This document shows, in pieces, positions 26,611 through 36,180 of a stretch of DNA of 64,000 nt. The stretch comes from an uncultured Prevotella sp. (GTDB lineage Bacteria > Bacteroidota > Bacteroidia > Bacteroidales > Bacteroidaceae). A model generated the notes under the pieces. That model was not told where the DNA came from and did not search any database. It worked only from the letters and a program-made list of their open reading frames with translations. A program made the position numbers and the translations under genes. The DNA lies in assembly GCA_934272845.1 (NCBI GenBank), contig CAKQSF010000002.1, positions 1 through 64,000 on the forward strand, written 5' to 3'. How positions within the stretch are numbered: position 1 is the first letter of the stretch; every line of letters starts with the position of its first letter.

Positions 26611-29334
26611 ATGAATAGAATATTCATACTTACAACTCTCTTTATTCTTCCCGTCACGGGGGAGAATAAAGGGAGTTTCTTGTTTGCCCAGCGTGTGCCA
26701 ACTGCTACTTGCATGATGTTGGGGGGAGCGTATGATGCGGTACCAGTACCTTTCAGTGTAGCAACAGACATCAGCCAGTGTGCCATTCCCCAAGCACCAA
26801 TACTCTGGGGCATGGACACAGCATGGGATAGCGAGGACAATGTAACCAGAGGCACTAACTATATAACCAAAGACGTAATGACCATTGGTAGAGTGTCATT
26901 CCAACCCAGTGATCTCGTAGATGCCGAAGGCAACCTTTCCACAGCCCAGCAATCAGCCTTGCAGTCGCGCCTAAACCACATAGCCATAAGTGGAGTGCGT
27001 AGCGTAATCCTTAACTGTGACCACGAAGCCCTTAATAAAACTAATTATTATGGCAAGCCACAAGAGTGGTATAATGTCATCAAGGCGACAGTAAAGTATA
27101 TACGTGCCAAAGGCTTCACCGTGCTGACCATCTCCCCCTTCAATGAGCCAGACTATACCTCATGGGGCGAAGGCAGCATGGCAGACTTCCGTAACATCAG
27201 CAAACTCATCAGTGAAGACAACTATTTCAAGGGCATCCGCATATCAGCCGGTAACACGCTAAATTGTGACCAGGCTTTGACATGGTATAACTATATGAAG
27301 CCATACGTTACCGAAGGTAATACGCACCAACTAGCAGGTACCTTTGATAGTTACGCCAACTTCTGGCAGAAGGTGCGCAGTGATGGTAACTACGCCACAG
27401 CCGACGAACTGCACAACGTAGGTGAGGCCTTCATCGGAGCCCACTATGGCATGCAGAGCGGAGTATGGTGGGGCTGGGATGGCGCCGCTCGAGGCGAGTA
27501 CTGCAAAGCAGCATATACAGGTAAGGAAATAGCCTATGCCGAAAACCGTGGAGCATGGACAGCCGCTACAGTATATAAGCGGAATAATGATAGAGTAGAT
27601 GCCTTTATCGGTTCGTCAGAACGCCAGGCTACAACATCCTCCTATGAGTTCGTGTCAACCGACAGACCATTGTACTTTGACGGCTACGGACCAGTGTACA
27701 GTTATTCCATGACCATCCCCGGAGGTACAGGGTACCAGAAAGGACAGACCAATGCAGAGCGCATGATACAGATAACCAGTGGCGAAGACGTTCCGTTAGA
27801 TAATATTCTAGGCGGTACCTTTGCCATAATGAACGTCAATTCGTCAATGTGTCTCGGCTTCTACAATGGCGCAAAGGGAAACGGTCTCAACATTACCCAG
27901 ATGGCATACACGTCATCTACCGCTGCCACCCACCAGCGTTGGACTGTAGAACCAGTTAAGACCACTGTTGGAGGAGACTACAGTTACTTCGTGCTTCGCA
28001 ACGTGCGTGACAATACGCAGGTTATGGACGTAAAAGACTGGAGCACTTCAGAGGGTGGCGAGGTGATAGGTTACACAGGAGATATCGGCTCAAACGAACA
28101 GTGGTTCGCAGAATATGCCGGCAGTGGCAATTGGTATCTGCGTTCACGCCACAGTGGACTCTACCTTGAGATAAGAAACTCCTCAAAGTATAAAAATGCC
28201 TATCTGCAACAGGCAGGGTTTACTGGCAATGCCAACCAGCAATGGCGTTTCATTCCGTACAATGCCAAGTTGGAACAGACTGCACCTAAAGCACCAGCAC
28301 AACCAAACGTTACAGTGCAGACAGCCTCAGTAAAGTTACAGTGGACAGCGAACAGCGAGACAGACATGGCAGGCTACATGGTGCTCCGTGCTCTTGCCAG
28401 TGCCGACGCCAATGACGCTGCATCGTGGGATGTAATAGGACGTATGGTTGCAACCACCGAGTTTGTAGACAATACTGCGGAGGCAGGCATGGAATACGTC
28501 TACAAGATAAAAGCCGTGGACAAAAGCCGCAACCAGTCTGAAGCATCACCAGTGGTAAAGGTTGCAGTACCGTCAAAAAATGTTGGTAAGACACTCGTCA
28601 CACGTTACGCCTTTGACGAAAATACTCAAGACGCAACAGAGAACATGAACGATGCTGTGGCAGAAGGAACCGTGGCATACACCATCAATGGAGTGAAAGA
28701 TAATGTGAACTCTATAGTGCTTGACGGAACATCATACATGTTGCTACCTCCAACAGTGTCACACCATGCGGAGATGACAGTAAGCATGTGGGCAAAGGTA
28801 GGAGAGAGTACCACGGCATGGCAACGCCTCTTTGACTTTGGTAATAGCACCGAGCAATACTTCTTCCTTACTCCAAACAATGGTTCAGAAATGAGAGTGG
28901 TGATGAAGAATGGTGGAGCCGAACAAATACTCTCCGCTCCGAAGCCATCTTCAGGTTGGCATCACTTTGCCGTAACGCTTTCAGCAGAGTCTGTAACGCT
29001 ATACCAAGATGGTGAGGCAGTAGCAACAAGCAGTAATATCACGCTTCGACCTACAGACTTTATGCCAGTCCGCAACTATATCGGTCGTAGCCAGTTCGCT
29101 GTAGATCCATTGTGGAAAGGAAGTATAGGTGATGTCCGTATATACAATGTAGCCCTTGACAATGCAGATGTAAAAACCGTTATGAATGGTGGCGACCCAA
29201 CGGGAGTACAGCATGTAGAGAAGGCGACAGACACTAACGATGGCGTACTTTATAACCTTGCTGGACAAAAGGTAAACAAGAACTCACACGAAAGTGGCAT
29301 CTATATAGATAACGGTCGTAAGGTTCTCAGATAA
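26611..29334 (+). CDS. secreted clan GH-A-like glycosidase with ricin-type lectin, Fn3 and LamG-like domains
   Basis: A 907-aa exported protein; the exact family was not identified. Residues about 70-390 look like a (beta/alpha)8 glycosidase: 'VLTISPFNEPDY' near residue 175 carries the NEP acid/base Glu typical of clan GH-A, and Glu in 'ADELHNVGEAF' near 270 is a nucleophile candidate. A ricin-type beta-trefoil (about 405-555, QRW and QQWRF repeats) follows, then an Fn3-like domain (about 560-655), then a concanavalin/LamG-like domain (about 665-870, 'MTVSMWAKVGES', 'GWHHFAVTLS'). The tail 'LYNLAGQKVNK...GRKVLR' fits a short sorting signal. It probably cleaves the glycan imported by the neighbouring SusC/D. 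GH30 or a related family is possible but not shown. Confidence 0.65.
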   Translation: MNRIFILTTLFILPVTGENKGSFLFAQRVPTATCMMLGGAYDAVPVPFSVATDISQCAIPQAPILWGMDTAWDSEDNVTRGTNYITKDVMTIGRVSFQPSDLVDAEGNLSTAQQSALQSRLNHIAISGVRSVILNCDHEALNKTNYYGKPQEWYNVIKATVKYIRAKGFTVLTISPFNEPDYTSWGEGSMADFRNISKLISEDNYFKGIRISAGNTLNCDQALTWYNYMKPYVTEGNTHQLAGTFDSYANFWQKVRSDGNYATADELHNVGEAFIGAHYGMQSGVWWGWDGAARGEYCKAAYTGKEIAYAENRGAWTAATVYKRNNDRVDAFIGSSERQATTSSYEFVSTDRPLYFDGYGPVYSYSMTIPGGTGYQKGQTNAERMIQITSGEDVPLDNILGGTFAIMNVNSSMCLGFYNGAKGNGLNITQMAYTSSTAATHQRWTVEPVKTTVGGDYSYFVLRNVRDNTQVMDVKDWSTSEGGEVIGYTGDIGSNEQWFAEYAGSGNWYLRSRHSGLYLEIRNSSKYKNAYLQQAGFTGNANQQWRFIPYNAKLEQTAPKAPAQPNVTVQTASVKLQWTANSETDMAGYMVLRALASADANDAASWDVIGRMVATTEFVDNTAEAGMEYVYKIKAVDKSRNQSEASPVVKVAVPSKNVGKTLVTRYAFDENTQDATENMNDAVAEGTVAYTINGVKDNVNSIVLDGTSYMLLPPTVSHHAEMTVSMWAKVGESTTAWQRLFDFGNSTEQYFFLTPNNGSEMRVVMKNGGAEQILSAPKPSSGWHHFAVTLSAESVTLYQDGEAVATSSNITLRPTDFMPVRNYIGRSQFAVDPLWKGSIGDVRIYNVALDNADVKTVMNGGDPTGVQHVEKATDTNDGVLYNLAGQKVNKNSHESGIYIDNGRKVLR

Positions 29335-29482
29335 AAATAAATACGAAATAGGTGTTCATTGTCGTTCGTGCGTATAAAAGAATATGATATAATGCTCATG
29401 AACGGCTTTGAACATCTATGTTTTTATACATACCTGCTGTGCCAGAAGCAAATATTATCAACAAGAATATACTTTTACTAAC

Positions 29483-29522
29483 ATGAATAAACTTCTACTA
29501 ACATGAATAAACTTCTACTAAC
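29483..29522 (+). repeat. 20-bp tandem duplication covering the start codon
   Basis: 'ATGAATAAACTTCTACTAAC' occurs twice, at 29483 and 29503. The first ATG opens a seven-codon frame (MNKLLLT) whose TGA overlaps the second ATG as ATGA. The second ATG begins the long reading frame. Confidence 0.9.
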
Positions 29523-31860
29523 ATTACTAACTTCAGCCCTTGCCATGCAAGCAATGGCACAATCCCCAAAGGTAACAACCGATAAGCGGTTCGCACGAGG
29601 TTCCACCGTAGCATACTGTAGGGCAACATTTGTATATAATGGTTCACCAATAGTAAAACGTGGCTTCTGCTGGAGTGCAGACACCAAGGAACCAACAATC
29701 GATGACAACGTCAGCAAGAAGGTTCTTACAAACAACGGCCAGATATTCTGCCTGACCGACCTTCAGCCAGCAACAAAATATTATGCACGTGCCTATGCCG
29801 TAGCCTCTGACGGTAGCGTAGGTTATGGTAATGTGATAAAGATTGTAACATTACCCAAGGGCACAATAACGTGGCAGTATGACAATGGTGCCGATGCTGC
29901 TGCCAATGAGAGAATAAACGCTGCCGTAGGGGCATGTGTAGATTACTGGAACAACCATACCAGCATCACTGGGCTGAACCTCAACGTTCATTATGGTGCC
30001 CAGACGCCGACTGCTGACTGCTCTTACGGTGGTTGGATGCGTGTAGGTCCAAACTCCTCTTATCAGCGCACAGGAACAATAATGCACGAGGCACTCCACG
30101 CCATAGGTGTAGGAACACACAGCGTATGGAACGGCAGTGGCACACCGCTGCGCGCAGGCAACGGTACAGGTCAGTGGCTTGGCGACCGTGCAACAGAACT
30201 CATACGCTTTTGGGACGATAACAATACAGCCATAGTCAATGGAGACCAAACCCATATCTGGCCATATGGCATTAATGGAGCACATGAAGACAATGGCACA
30301 GAGGTGCTTTATACCATAACAAGTCTTTTGGCACAGGCGGTAGGCGAAGACGGACTGCCCGCCACAAGTTCCAGAGCCTTCGGAGCACCATATTACTCTT
30401 TTGATCAAGAGGACGATGTAAAATACTACATCAAGAGCGAAAGCGAAACCTGCGGACTCTATAACTCTTTCCTCGTAGAAGATGCCAACCACACTTTGAA
30501 GTGGAAGACGATGACGGCCACAGAGGCAGAGAAGAATGATGCTGCAGCGTGGTATGTTACATTCACGCCAGACAACCAGTATTATCAGTTGCGTAATGCT
30601 GCTACGGGGTACTATGTGACATATTCTACTTCTGGTACAAATGGAATAAAAACCATTAACCGTACGACACCTACCTCTGCCGAGGATTTCCACCTTATGC
30701 GTTCACGCATAGACATCAAGACCAATGCAGGCACCGTGGTGACACCACAGCGCGGCTATTGGATAATCCATCCCGAAAACAATACTCAGACCCCACAATG
30801 CTTGGCAGGAGCCGCCAATAGTAATGTAACGACACAGTCGCTTGACCTTAGCGATAATAAACAAGTACAGCGCTGGCTTCTGCTCACAAAGAACGAGGTA
30901 GAGGTTTTTGACAATAGTGCGGTAATCGTGGCAAAAGATGAATTCAATAAGAATAAGTCACTTGTAGAATCATGGATGCAGACCCCACACAAGGAAGTCG
31001 TAGCAGGAGCAGACGCTGCAATGAACGCTACTCTTTCTGATTTAGAAAGCAAGTGTAATGCGTCAACAATTCCATCTGAAATACAAGAATATGCCGCTGA
31101 GTTGCTCACATCAGCCAAGACATATCTCAGTAGGGTTCAGATAACAGACAAAGAGAAACTCTTCGATCTCACACCGTTGATAAAGAACCCAACATTCGAC
31201 AATGGTACTACTGGTTGGTATGTCGGTGCGGGTGGCACGCATAACTATGGCGAGGTAGAATTCTATCAAAAAGTGGTCATCACATACCAAATACTGAAGT
31301 CAATGCCAAAGGGAACATACAAGATGAAGGTGCAAGGCTTCCAGCGTCCTGGTTCATATACAGACGTGTACAATGCTTATACCAGTGGTACGGACAATGT
31401 TAAGATAGGTATGTGGTTCAATGAAAACAGTGCCGAAAAGGTTCTACTCAAGAACATCATGGCAGAGCGTAGCAACAGTTCGCTGCATGGGAGTGACAAG
31501 AAAATGACCGATGGAACATACATTCCTAACGACATGGCATCAGCCGCAGCCCACTTTGCCGCTGGCGCGTATGACAATGAGATGATATCATACGTACCAA
31601 CAGAAGGAAACCTTACTTTGAACCTACGTGGCGGTAACGGTGATGCCTCTTTCTGGACCTGTTACGACAATTTCCGTCTCTATTATCTAGGTGCCGCAAC
31701 CCTCGATGATATTACGGCAGCACCAATGATTGTGGAAAATAAAAAAGAGAGTGTTTCTACCGAGGTGTACACCATAGACGGTAAGGCTACAGGCAAGACT
31801 TTACAGGAACTGCCTGCAGGCATATACATTCAGAACCACAAGAAAGTAGTTAAGAACTAA
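29503..31860 (+). CDS. secreted zinc-metallopeptidase-like protein with Fn3-like and glycan-binding-like modules
   Basis: A 785-aa exported protein: signal peptide ending AMA-Q, an Fn3-like domain at about 20-120 (RGFCWSADTKEPTI...KYYARAYAVAS), then a peptidase-like domain with HEALHAIGVGTH at 195-206. H195, E196 and H199 form HExxH and H206 could be a third zinc ligand, but the spacing is HExxHxxGxxxH, one residue longer than the metzincin form. A beta-trefoil-like part follows (about 310-460). Residues 555-732 are the same module as in the 5594 protein (LIKNPTFDNGTTGW...YDNFRLYYLG), and the end is a sorting-tail-like 'EVYTIDGKA...KKVVKN'. Within a glycan operon it suggests a glycoprotein target. 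The peptidase family is unassigned. Confidence 0.65.
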   Translation: MNKLLLTLLTSALAMQAMAQSPKVTTDKRFARGSTVAYCRATFVYNGSPIVKRGFCWSADTKEPTIDDNVSKKVLTNNGQIFCLTDLQPATKYYARAYAVASDGSVGYGNVIKIVTLPKGTITWQYDNGADAAANERINAAVGACVDYWNNHTSITGLNLNVHYGAQTPTADCSYGGWMRVGPNSSYQRTGTIMHEALHAIGVGTHSVWNGSGTPLRAGNGTGQWLGDRATELIRFWDDNNTAIVNGDQTHIWPYGINGAHEDNGTEVLYTITSLLAQAVGEDGLPATSSRAFGAPYYSFDQEDDVKYYIKSESETCGLYNSFLVEDANHTLKWKTMTATEAEKNDAAAWYVTFTPDNQYYQLRNAATGYYVTYSTSGTNGIKTINRTTPTSAEDFHLMRSRIDIKTNAGTVVTPQRGYWIIHPENNTQTPQCLAGAANSNVTTQSLDLSDNKQVQRWLLLTKNEVEVFDNSAVIVAKDEFNKNKSLVESWMQTPHKEVVAGADAAMNATLSDLESKCNASTIPSEIQEYAAELLTSAKTYLSRVQITDKEKLFDLTPLIKNPTFDNGTTGWYVGAGGTHNYGEVEFYQKVVITYQILKSMPKGTYKMKVQGFQRPGSYTDVYNAYTSGTDNVKIGMWFNENSAEKVLLKNIMAERSNSSLHGSDKKMTDGTYIPNDMASAAAHFAAGAYDNEMISYVPTEGNLTLNLRGGNGDASFWTCYDNFRLYYLGAATLDDITAAPMIVENKKESVSTEVYTIDGKATGKTLQELPAGIYIQNHKKVVKN

Positions 31861-31873
31861 AAACAATATATCT

Positions 31874-34800
31874 ATGAAGAAACGATTTGTTAGCGTTGCT
31901 GCCTCTTTGTTGGCATCATTGGCAGTGATAGCCAATACAACAACGAGTACAGAGCAAGTTACCGAAGCCGTGACCGTTAGTGATAATGTAGACTATGTTA
32001 TCACCGATGCAACGCCATTTGGTACCGATGGTAAAGTCGATATTACCAATACAGAGCATGCAGTAGTAATAATACAGAATGTACGTCCAAGTGTAGTAAT
32101 CAGTAAGTGGCTTAAGAACCACATATATATTAACGGAAAACAAGCGGTAAACAACAACAACTGTCAGGTGAAGATGTATGCACAGGGTGCAATCATTATG
32201 CCTTATGCCAGTAACATCAAGCCACTCACCGTCTACTCCGAGCAGAATTTTGGTGGAACCTCAGTCAATGACTTCGGACTAGAGAATGACGGTGGCTACA
32301 TGAACACCCTTACAGATGCAAAACTTAATAACAAGATACGCAGTTTTAAGTTGAAGAGAGGTTATATGGTGACCTTCTCTACCCGTGCGAGCGGTAGAGG
32401 TTACAGCCGTTGTTTTATCGCAGACAAAGAAGATCTCGAGATAGCAACGCTACCAACCGTGCTTGACCAGCGTATCACCTCATACCGTGTTTTTCAGTGG
32501 TATGACGCGCAGAAGAAAGGACTAGCGAGTGATACGCGTGAGGCTGAGAACAAACTCATTAGTTCTTCCTGGTGTTATGACTGGGGCACAGGCGTAAACC
32601 GTCTGCCAGACACAGAGTGTATACCAAACCATATCTATGAGGATTGGCCTTCATCAGCAGCCTGCGGTAGTGTGACTTATGCTTGTCACATGAAGACAAA
32701 TAATGAACCAGGCAACAAATCTGACGACCATCCGCAGACGGTAGAGACCGTCCTCGGCAACTGGGAGAACCTTATGCGTACCGGATTGCGCCTGTGTTCA
32801 GAAAGTTCACATGACGGAAGTTTGAGCCATTTGCAAGCGTTTATAGACTCAATAGACGCACGTGGCTGGCGTTGTGACGTTGTAGACCTGCACTGCTATT
32901 GGCCAAGTAGCAATTTCAATAACTGGGCTTACTGGTACAATCGTTTCGGACAACGTCCTATCTGGATCTCAGAATGGGTATGGGGAGCATCATGGAACAA
33001 TAATGGTATCTTCGCAACCGACCGTACATATTCAACAGCAAACCAACAAAAGAACGCAGATGAACTAAAGAAGATAATACCTTGGCTCAATGCATCACCG
33101 TACGTAGAGCGTTATGCGTATTGGAATAGTGAGGCAGATTGTTCAAAGATAATCAAGGATGGTGCCTTGTCTATAGCAGGAGAGTATTATGCTAGTGTAG
33201 AGTCAGGTATGGCTTACAACCGCCAATACGAGAAGATTCCGGCTTTACCTCCACAGAAAGACCCATCTGCGTTGGCGATAGAATATAGTGCGGATGATAA
33301 AAACGTATCGCTTTCATGGCATGACTATAATGGTGAGTATAACCAGTCAATGGACGTTCAGTGCAAGGCAGTAGGCTCATCAATATGGAAAACCGTTAAG
33401 ACTGTTGACCAGTTGGAAGATGCAGCAGATTATAACGTTAAGATAGAGGGAACGGACGGTAATAAGTATCGTATACGTATTAAGGACCTGACAGGCAAGG
33501 ACCGCCTTACAAATGAGGTTATAGCAGTAAACGAGAACCTTACGTTCGGTGATGGTGTGACAATAGTTGAGAATGGAACCGCAACGACAAAGTATCTAGG
33601 TGGTAATATGTTAGTGAACGGTTCTTTCGACTTTGGATTTGCAGATTGGACAAACGCTGCAGGCACACCGCTCGCTACACCATATTATCAGGTGGTAAAG
33701 AAAGGCGGCGTTGATGGTGGTAAATACCTACAGTGTTACGGTGGTAGCGATTCTAAAACTTCAGAGCAGTCAATTGTCAGAAAGATTACTTTGGAAGAAA
33801 ACGCAAGTTACTACGTAGCAGCGTCAGGTTGCAATACAAATTCTGACAATCAGCGCATACTGACGGGCAGTGAAAGTTTCGCTCTCACGCAGCGTGTGGC
33901 ATTGCCGACTGCCAGTGAGTGGGGTAATGTAGGTGCATCGTTTACCACAAAAACAGAAAATGTGTTATACATACAGATGCTAAAACTGGGTGGCACAGCG
34001 ATGTTAGACAATATTATAGTGTCACGTCTTTTCGATACGGAAGAAGAAGCACTCGAGGATGCAAAGCAGTGGGAGGCAAAGCGCTTTGAAGCATTCAAGG
34101 CATATAACACCACCATGCCAAAACTTAACGACCTTATGCAGGCGTATATGGATGAGTCAGGAGTCAATGCCAATGAGATGGAGAGCATGATACAGAGTGG
34201 TCTGAAGTGTCTTGCTACCAGAAATGTCGTGGATTCACTTGCAGCAAACGTAAAACTTATTGTAGATAACAATCTCGTGAATGCTGATGTTATCAGTGAA
34301 AAATATGCAGCATTAAAGGATTTTACGTACACAGACGTGAATACCTATCTCGAAGACTTGTCTGCTATAAAGACAATGGTTGCTGAGGCTTTGCCTTCAA
34401 CGCTTGTTACAGATAAGGTGCAAAACCCAAGTTTTACATCAACCTTAAACTGGAATGTGAAGACAGGTACATACACCGAGGGTGACCAGCGCACCAATAC
34501 CGTGTCAGGCAAGACCTGTTGGAACGCATGGTGGAGCATCAGTGCAACAGGCAATGCCGATAAGACGATGGAAGTAAATCAGGTGTTAGATGGACTTTCT
34601 GCAGGACTCTATGCTCTTGAGTGTAAGGCAGCGACCCAACATCTGTGTGAGAATGACCAGCGTGCTTTTGTAGTTTCAGGTACAGATATCATCTACTCTC
34701 AGCCATTGCAGTATGGATTACTTGACCTTCCAAACTTTAGTGAGGCAGAACAGTGGAACACCGTTACCACTCCTTATGTATATGTAGCCAATAATGGAAG

Positions 34801-35515
34801 TCTGACTATTGGTTTTAAAGGCTCAAAGAATGGTACCATTGACAATCAATGGAAGAAGTATGGTTCAGCAAACAGCACAGGCGATAACCGTGAAGGATGG
34901 TGGTGCGCCACAGATTTTACCTTGCGATATGTTCAGGCAACACAGGCCACAGTAGATGAAAGTGGTTGGGGAACTATATGCACGCCTGCTTCCATAGTTT
35001 TACCAGATGATGTTACCTTATATAGCGTTGCGGGTATCACTGCTGATAAGCGATATATAGGTCTGAAAAAAGTAACAGGAGAGACAGAGCCAGGCAGACC
35101 TTATATATATAAGTATAAGCCAGGAGAGAATTTTGTCTTAGTTCAAAATGGTAGTTCAGTAACGACTTCAGACATTATTGATAATGGACTTTGGGGAAAT
35201 TTGACAAGCAGAAGTCGTTATCCAATAGGGGCTTTAGTGTTGACTAACGGTAAATGGGTAAAGATAGAAGAAAGAAGTCAGATAACACCATTTAGTGCAT
35301 ACATAAGAAATGTGGATAATGTACCAGTTCTTACTGATGGTTGGGACGGTATAATGCTTCCAACTTCAGGACTAGTTTCTCCCGACGGAATAGAGCGGAT
35401 ACAAATAGATGCTATTGCTAATAGTACGAAAAACTACAATCTTTCAGGTCAAAGAGTAAACAACGATGCCAAAGGTGTCATAGTAACAGAAACCGGTAAG
35501 AAGGTAGTAAGATAG
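31874..35515 (+). CDS. GH128-like endo-beta-1,3-glucanase with C-terminal glycan-binding-like modules
   Basis: A 1213-aa exported protein. Residues about 225-440 match the GH128 (Glyco_hydro_cc) fold: 'SSWCYDWGTGVNR' at its start, NNEPG with likely acid/base Glu278, 'DVVDLHCYW' near 340, and 'RPIWISEWVW' with likely nucleophile Glu367. GH128 enzymes cut beta-1,3-glucan internally. An N-terminal domain of about 150 aa precedes it. An Fn3-like domain (about 470-555) and two beta-sandwich modules follow (about 575-720 and 850-1020), the second related to those of the 5594 protein. The tail 'NYNLSGQRVN...GKKVVR' fits a sorting signal. It is the last gene of the cluster, 13 bp after the previous gene and before a strong terminator. 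The substrate assignment is from family only. Confidence 0.75.
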   Translation: MKKRFVSVAASLLASLAVIANTTTSTEQVTEAVTVSDNVDYVITDATPFGTDGKVDITNTEHAVVIIQNVRPSVVISKWLKNHIYINGKQAVNNNNCQVKMYAQGAIIMPYASNIKPLTVYSEQNFGGTSVNDFGLENDGGYMNTLTDAKLNNKIRSFKLKRGYMVTFSTRASGRGYSRCFIADKEDLEIATLPTVLDQRITSYRVFQWYDAQKKGLASDTREAENKLISSSWCYDWGTGVNRLPDTECIPNHIYEDWPSSAACGSVTYACHMKTNNEPGNKSDDHPQTVETVLGNWENLMRTGLRLCSESSHDGSLSHLQAFIDSIDARGWRCDVVDLHCYWPSSNFNNWAYWYNRFGQRPIWISEWVWGASWNNNGIFATDRTYSTANQQKNADELKKIIPWLNASPYVERYAYWNSEADCSKIIKDGALSIAGEYYASVESGMAYNRQYEKIPALPPQKDPSALAIEYSADDKNVSLSWHDYNGEYNQSMDVQCKAVGSSIWKTVKTVDQLEDAADYNVKIEGTDGNKYRIRIKDLTGKDRLTNEVIAVNENLTFGDGVTIVENGTATTKYLGGNMLVNGSFDFGFADWTNAAGTPLATPYYQVVKKGGVDGGKYLQCYGGSDSKTSEQSIVRKITLEENASYYVAASGCNTNSDNQRILTGSESFALTQRVALPTASEWGNVGASFTTKTENVLYIQMLKLGGTAMLDNIIVSRLFDTEEEALEDAKQWEAKRFEAFKAYNTTMPKLNDLMQAYMDESGVNANEMESMIQSGLKCLATRNVVDSLAANVKLIVDNNLVNADVISEKYAALKDFTYTDVNTYLEDLSAIKTMVAEALPSTLVTDKVQNPSFTSTLNWNVKTGTYTEGDQRTNTVSGKTCWNAWWSISATGNADKTMEVNQVLDGLSAGLYALECKAATQHLCENDQRAFVVSGTDIIYSQPLQYGLLDLPNFSEAEQWNTVTTPYVYVANNGSLTIGFKGSKNGTIDNQWKKYGSANSTGDNREGWWCATDFTLRYVQATQATVDESGWGTICTPASIVLPDDVTLYSVAGITADKRYIGLKKVTGETEPGRPYIYKYKPGENFVLVQNGSSVTTSDIIDNGLWGNLTSRSRYPIGALVLTNGKWVKIEERSQITPFSAYIRNVDNVPVLTDGWDGIMLPTSGLVSPDGIERIQIDAIANSTKNYNLSGQRVNNDAKGVIVTETGKKVVR

Positions 35516-35540
35516 TATATAATAACATAAAAGACAAGAA

Positions 35541-35580
35541 ACGAGTGCCATGCCCTATATTGAGGCATGGCACTCGTTTT
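35541..35580 (+). terminator. terminator ending the SusC/D cluster
   Basis: A perfect 14-bp stem (ACGAGTGCCATGCC and GGCATGGCACTCGT, 35541-35576) with a short loop, followed by TTTT. It closes the operon. Confidence 0.9.
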
Positions 35581-35689
35581 GCTTTATTAATGCGAATAAT
35601 GGCAGAAAAGTGCGCTTTTGTATGTGTGTGCGCAAACAAACGTTGATATAAGTCAATTATATTGCAAAAAGATGAAGATTTATTTAAAA

Positions 35690-35724
35690 TTGTTTGCGCA
35701 CACAGGAAAAACGTAGTACCTTTG
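35690..35724 (+). promoter_or_regulatory. promoter of the candidate long ncRNA
   Basis: TACCTTTG at 35717-35724 matches the -7 consensus exactly and TTTG at 35693-35696 lies 20 bp upstream. Transcription would begin near 35731, with no start codon of a credible ORF downstream. Confidence 0.75.
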
Positions 35725-35730
35725 CAATGT

Positions 35731-36170
35731 CAAAAGGAACAAAGGTTCTTAAGACAATAAAAAGAGTTATCAAAAAGATTGCGAGATAGGATATCAAAAA
35801 GATTGTGAAGATAGTTTAGGTTAGTAAATCTTAGTGAAGATAGGTGAAAAGAAATGCTTTTGCGTCGTGAGTCGCAGGTAAAAGAGATTGATTAAAAAGG
35901 ATAACACAAAAGTTTGACAATGTCGAAGGGATAAGGTAAACGGTTAAAACCGTTCCTCCCCTGCAGACGGTCAGATTTCATGATAGAATATTGTTTAGGT
36001 TAGTAGAAATAATAGATTTAGGTTTTAGTTATTAGGTTAGAAAAGATTGTTTAACAGTATGGATGACATAGAAAGACCGTGAGGCTTTTCTTTGATCGAA
36101 AACAAAACATAGTTAAACATACTTTTAAAAGCACTGCCGCTCGTGAAGAGTAGCAGTGCTTTTTTTTTTG
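35731..36170 (+). ncRNA. candidate non-coding RNA of about 440 nt
   Basis: A good promoter, no plausible ORF and a strong terminator define a transcription unit. The sequence is purine-rich with internal repeats ('tatcaaaaagattg' twice near 35770-35805, 'tttaggttagta' at about 35816 and 35995) and small hairpins (AACGGTT/AACCGTT at 35939-35954). It does not show the conserved features of tmRNA or RNase P that I would look for. The downstream sulfatase-fold gene has its own promoter, so this is not simply its leader. Identity unknown. Confidence 0.5.
36127..36170 (+). terminator. terminator of the candidate ncRNA
   Basis: AGCACTGC (36129-36136) pairs with GCAGTGCT (36153-36160) and is followed by nine or more T residues. 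Confidence 0.85.
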
Positions 36171-36180
36171 ATAGAGAAAA

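Noticed and set aside
26611..29334. Firm GH30 assignment
   Set aside because: Only the NEP motif supports it; the nucleophile region does not show a GH30 signature I can recognise.
29851..30693. 280-aa reverse-strand frame
   Set aside because: Antisense to the metallopeptidase-like gene, whose signal peptide, HExxH and modules are convincing.
35731..36170. tmRNA or RNase P RNA
   Set aside because: The conserved features expected of those RNAs were not found, so only a candidate ncRNA is reported.
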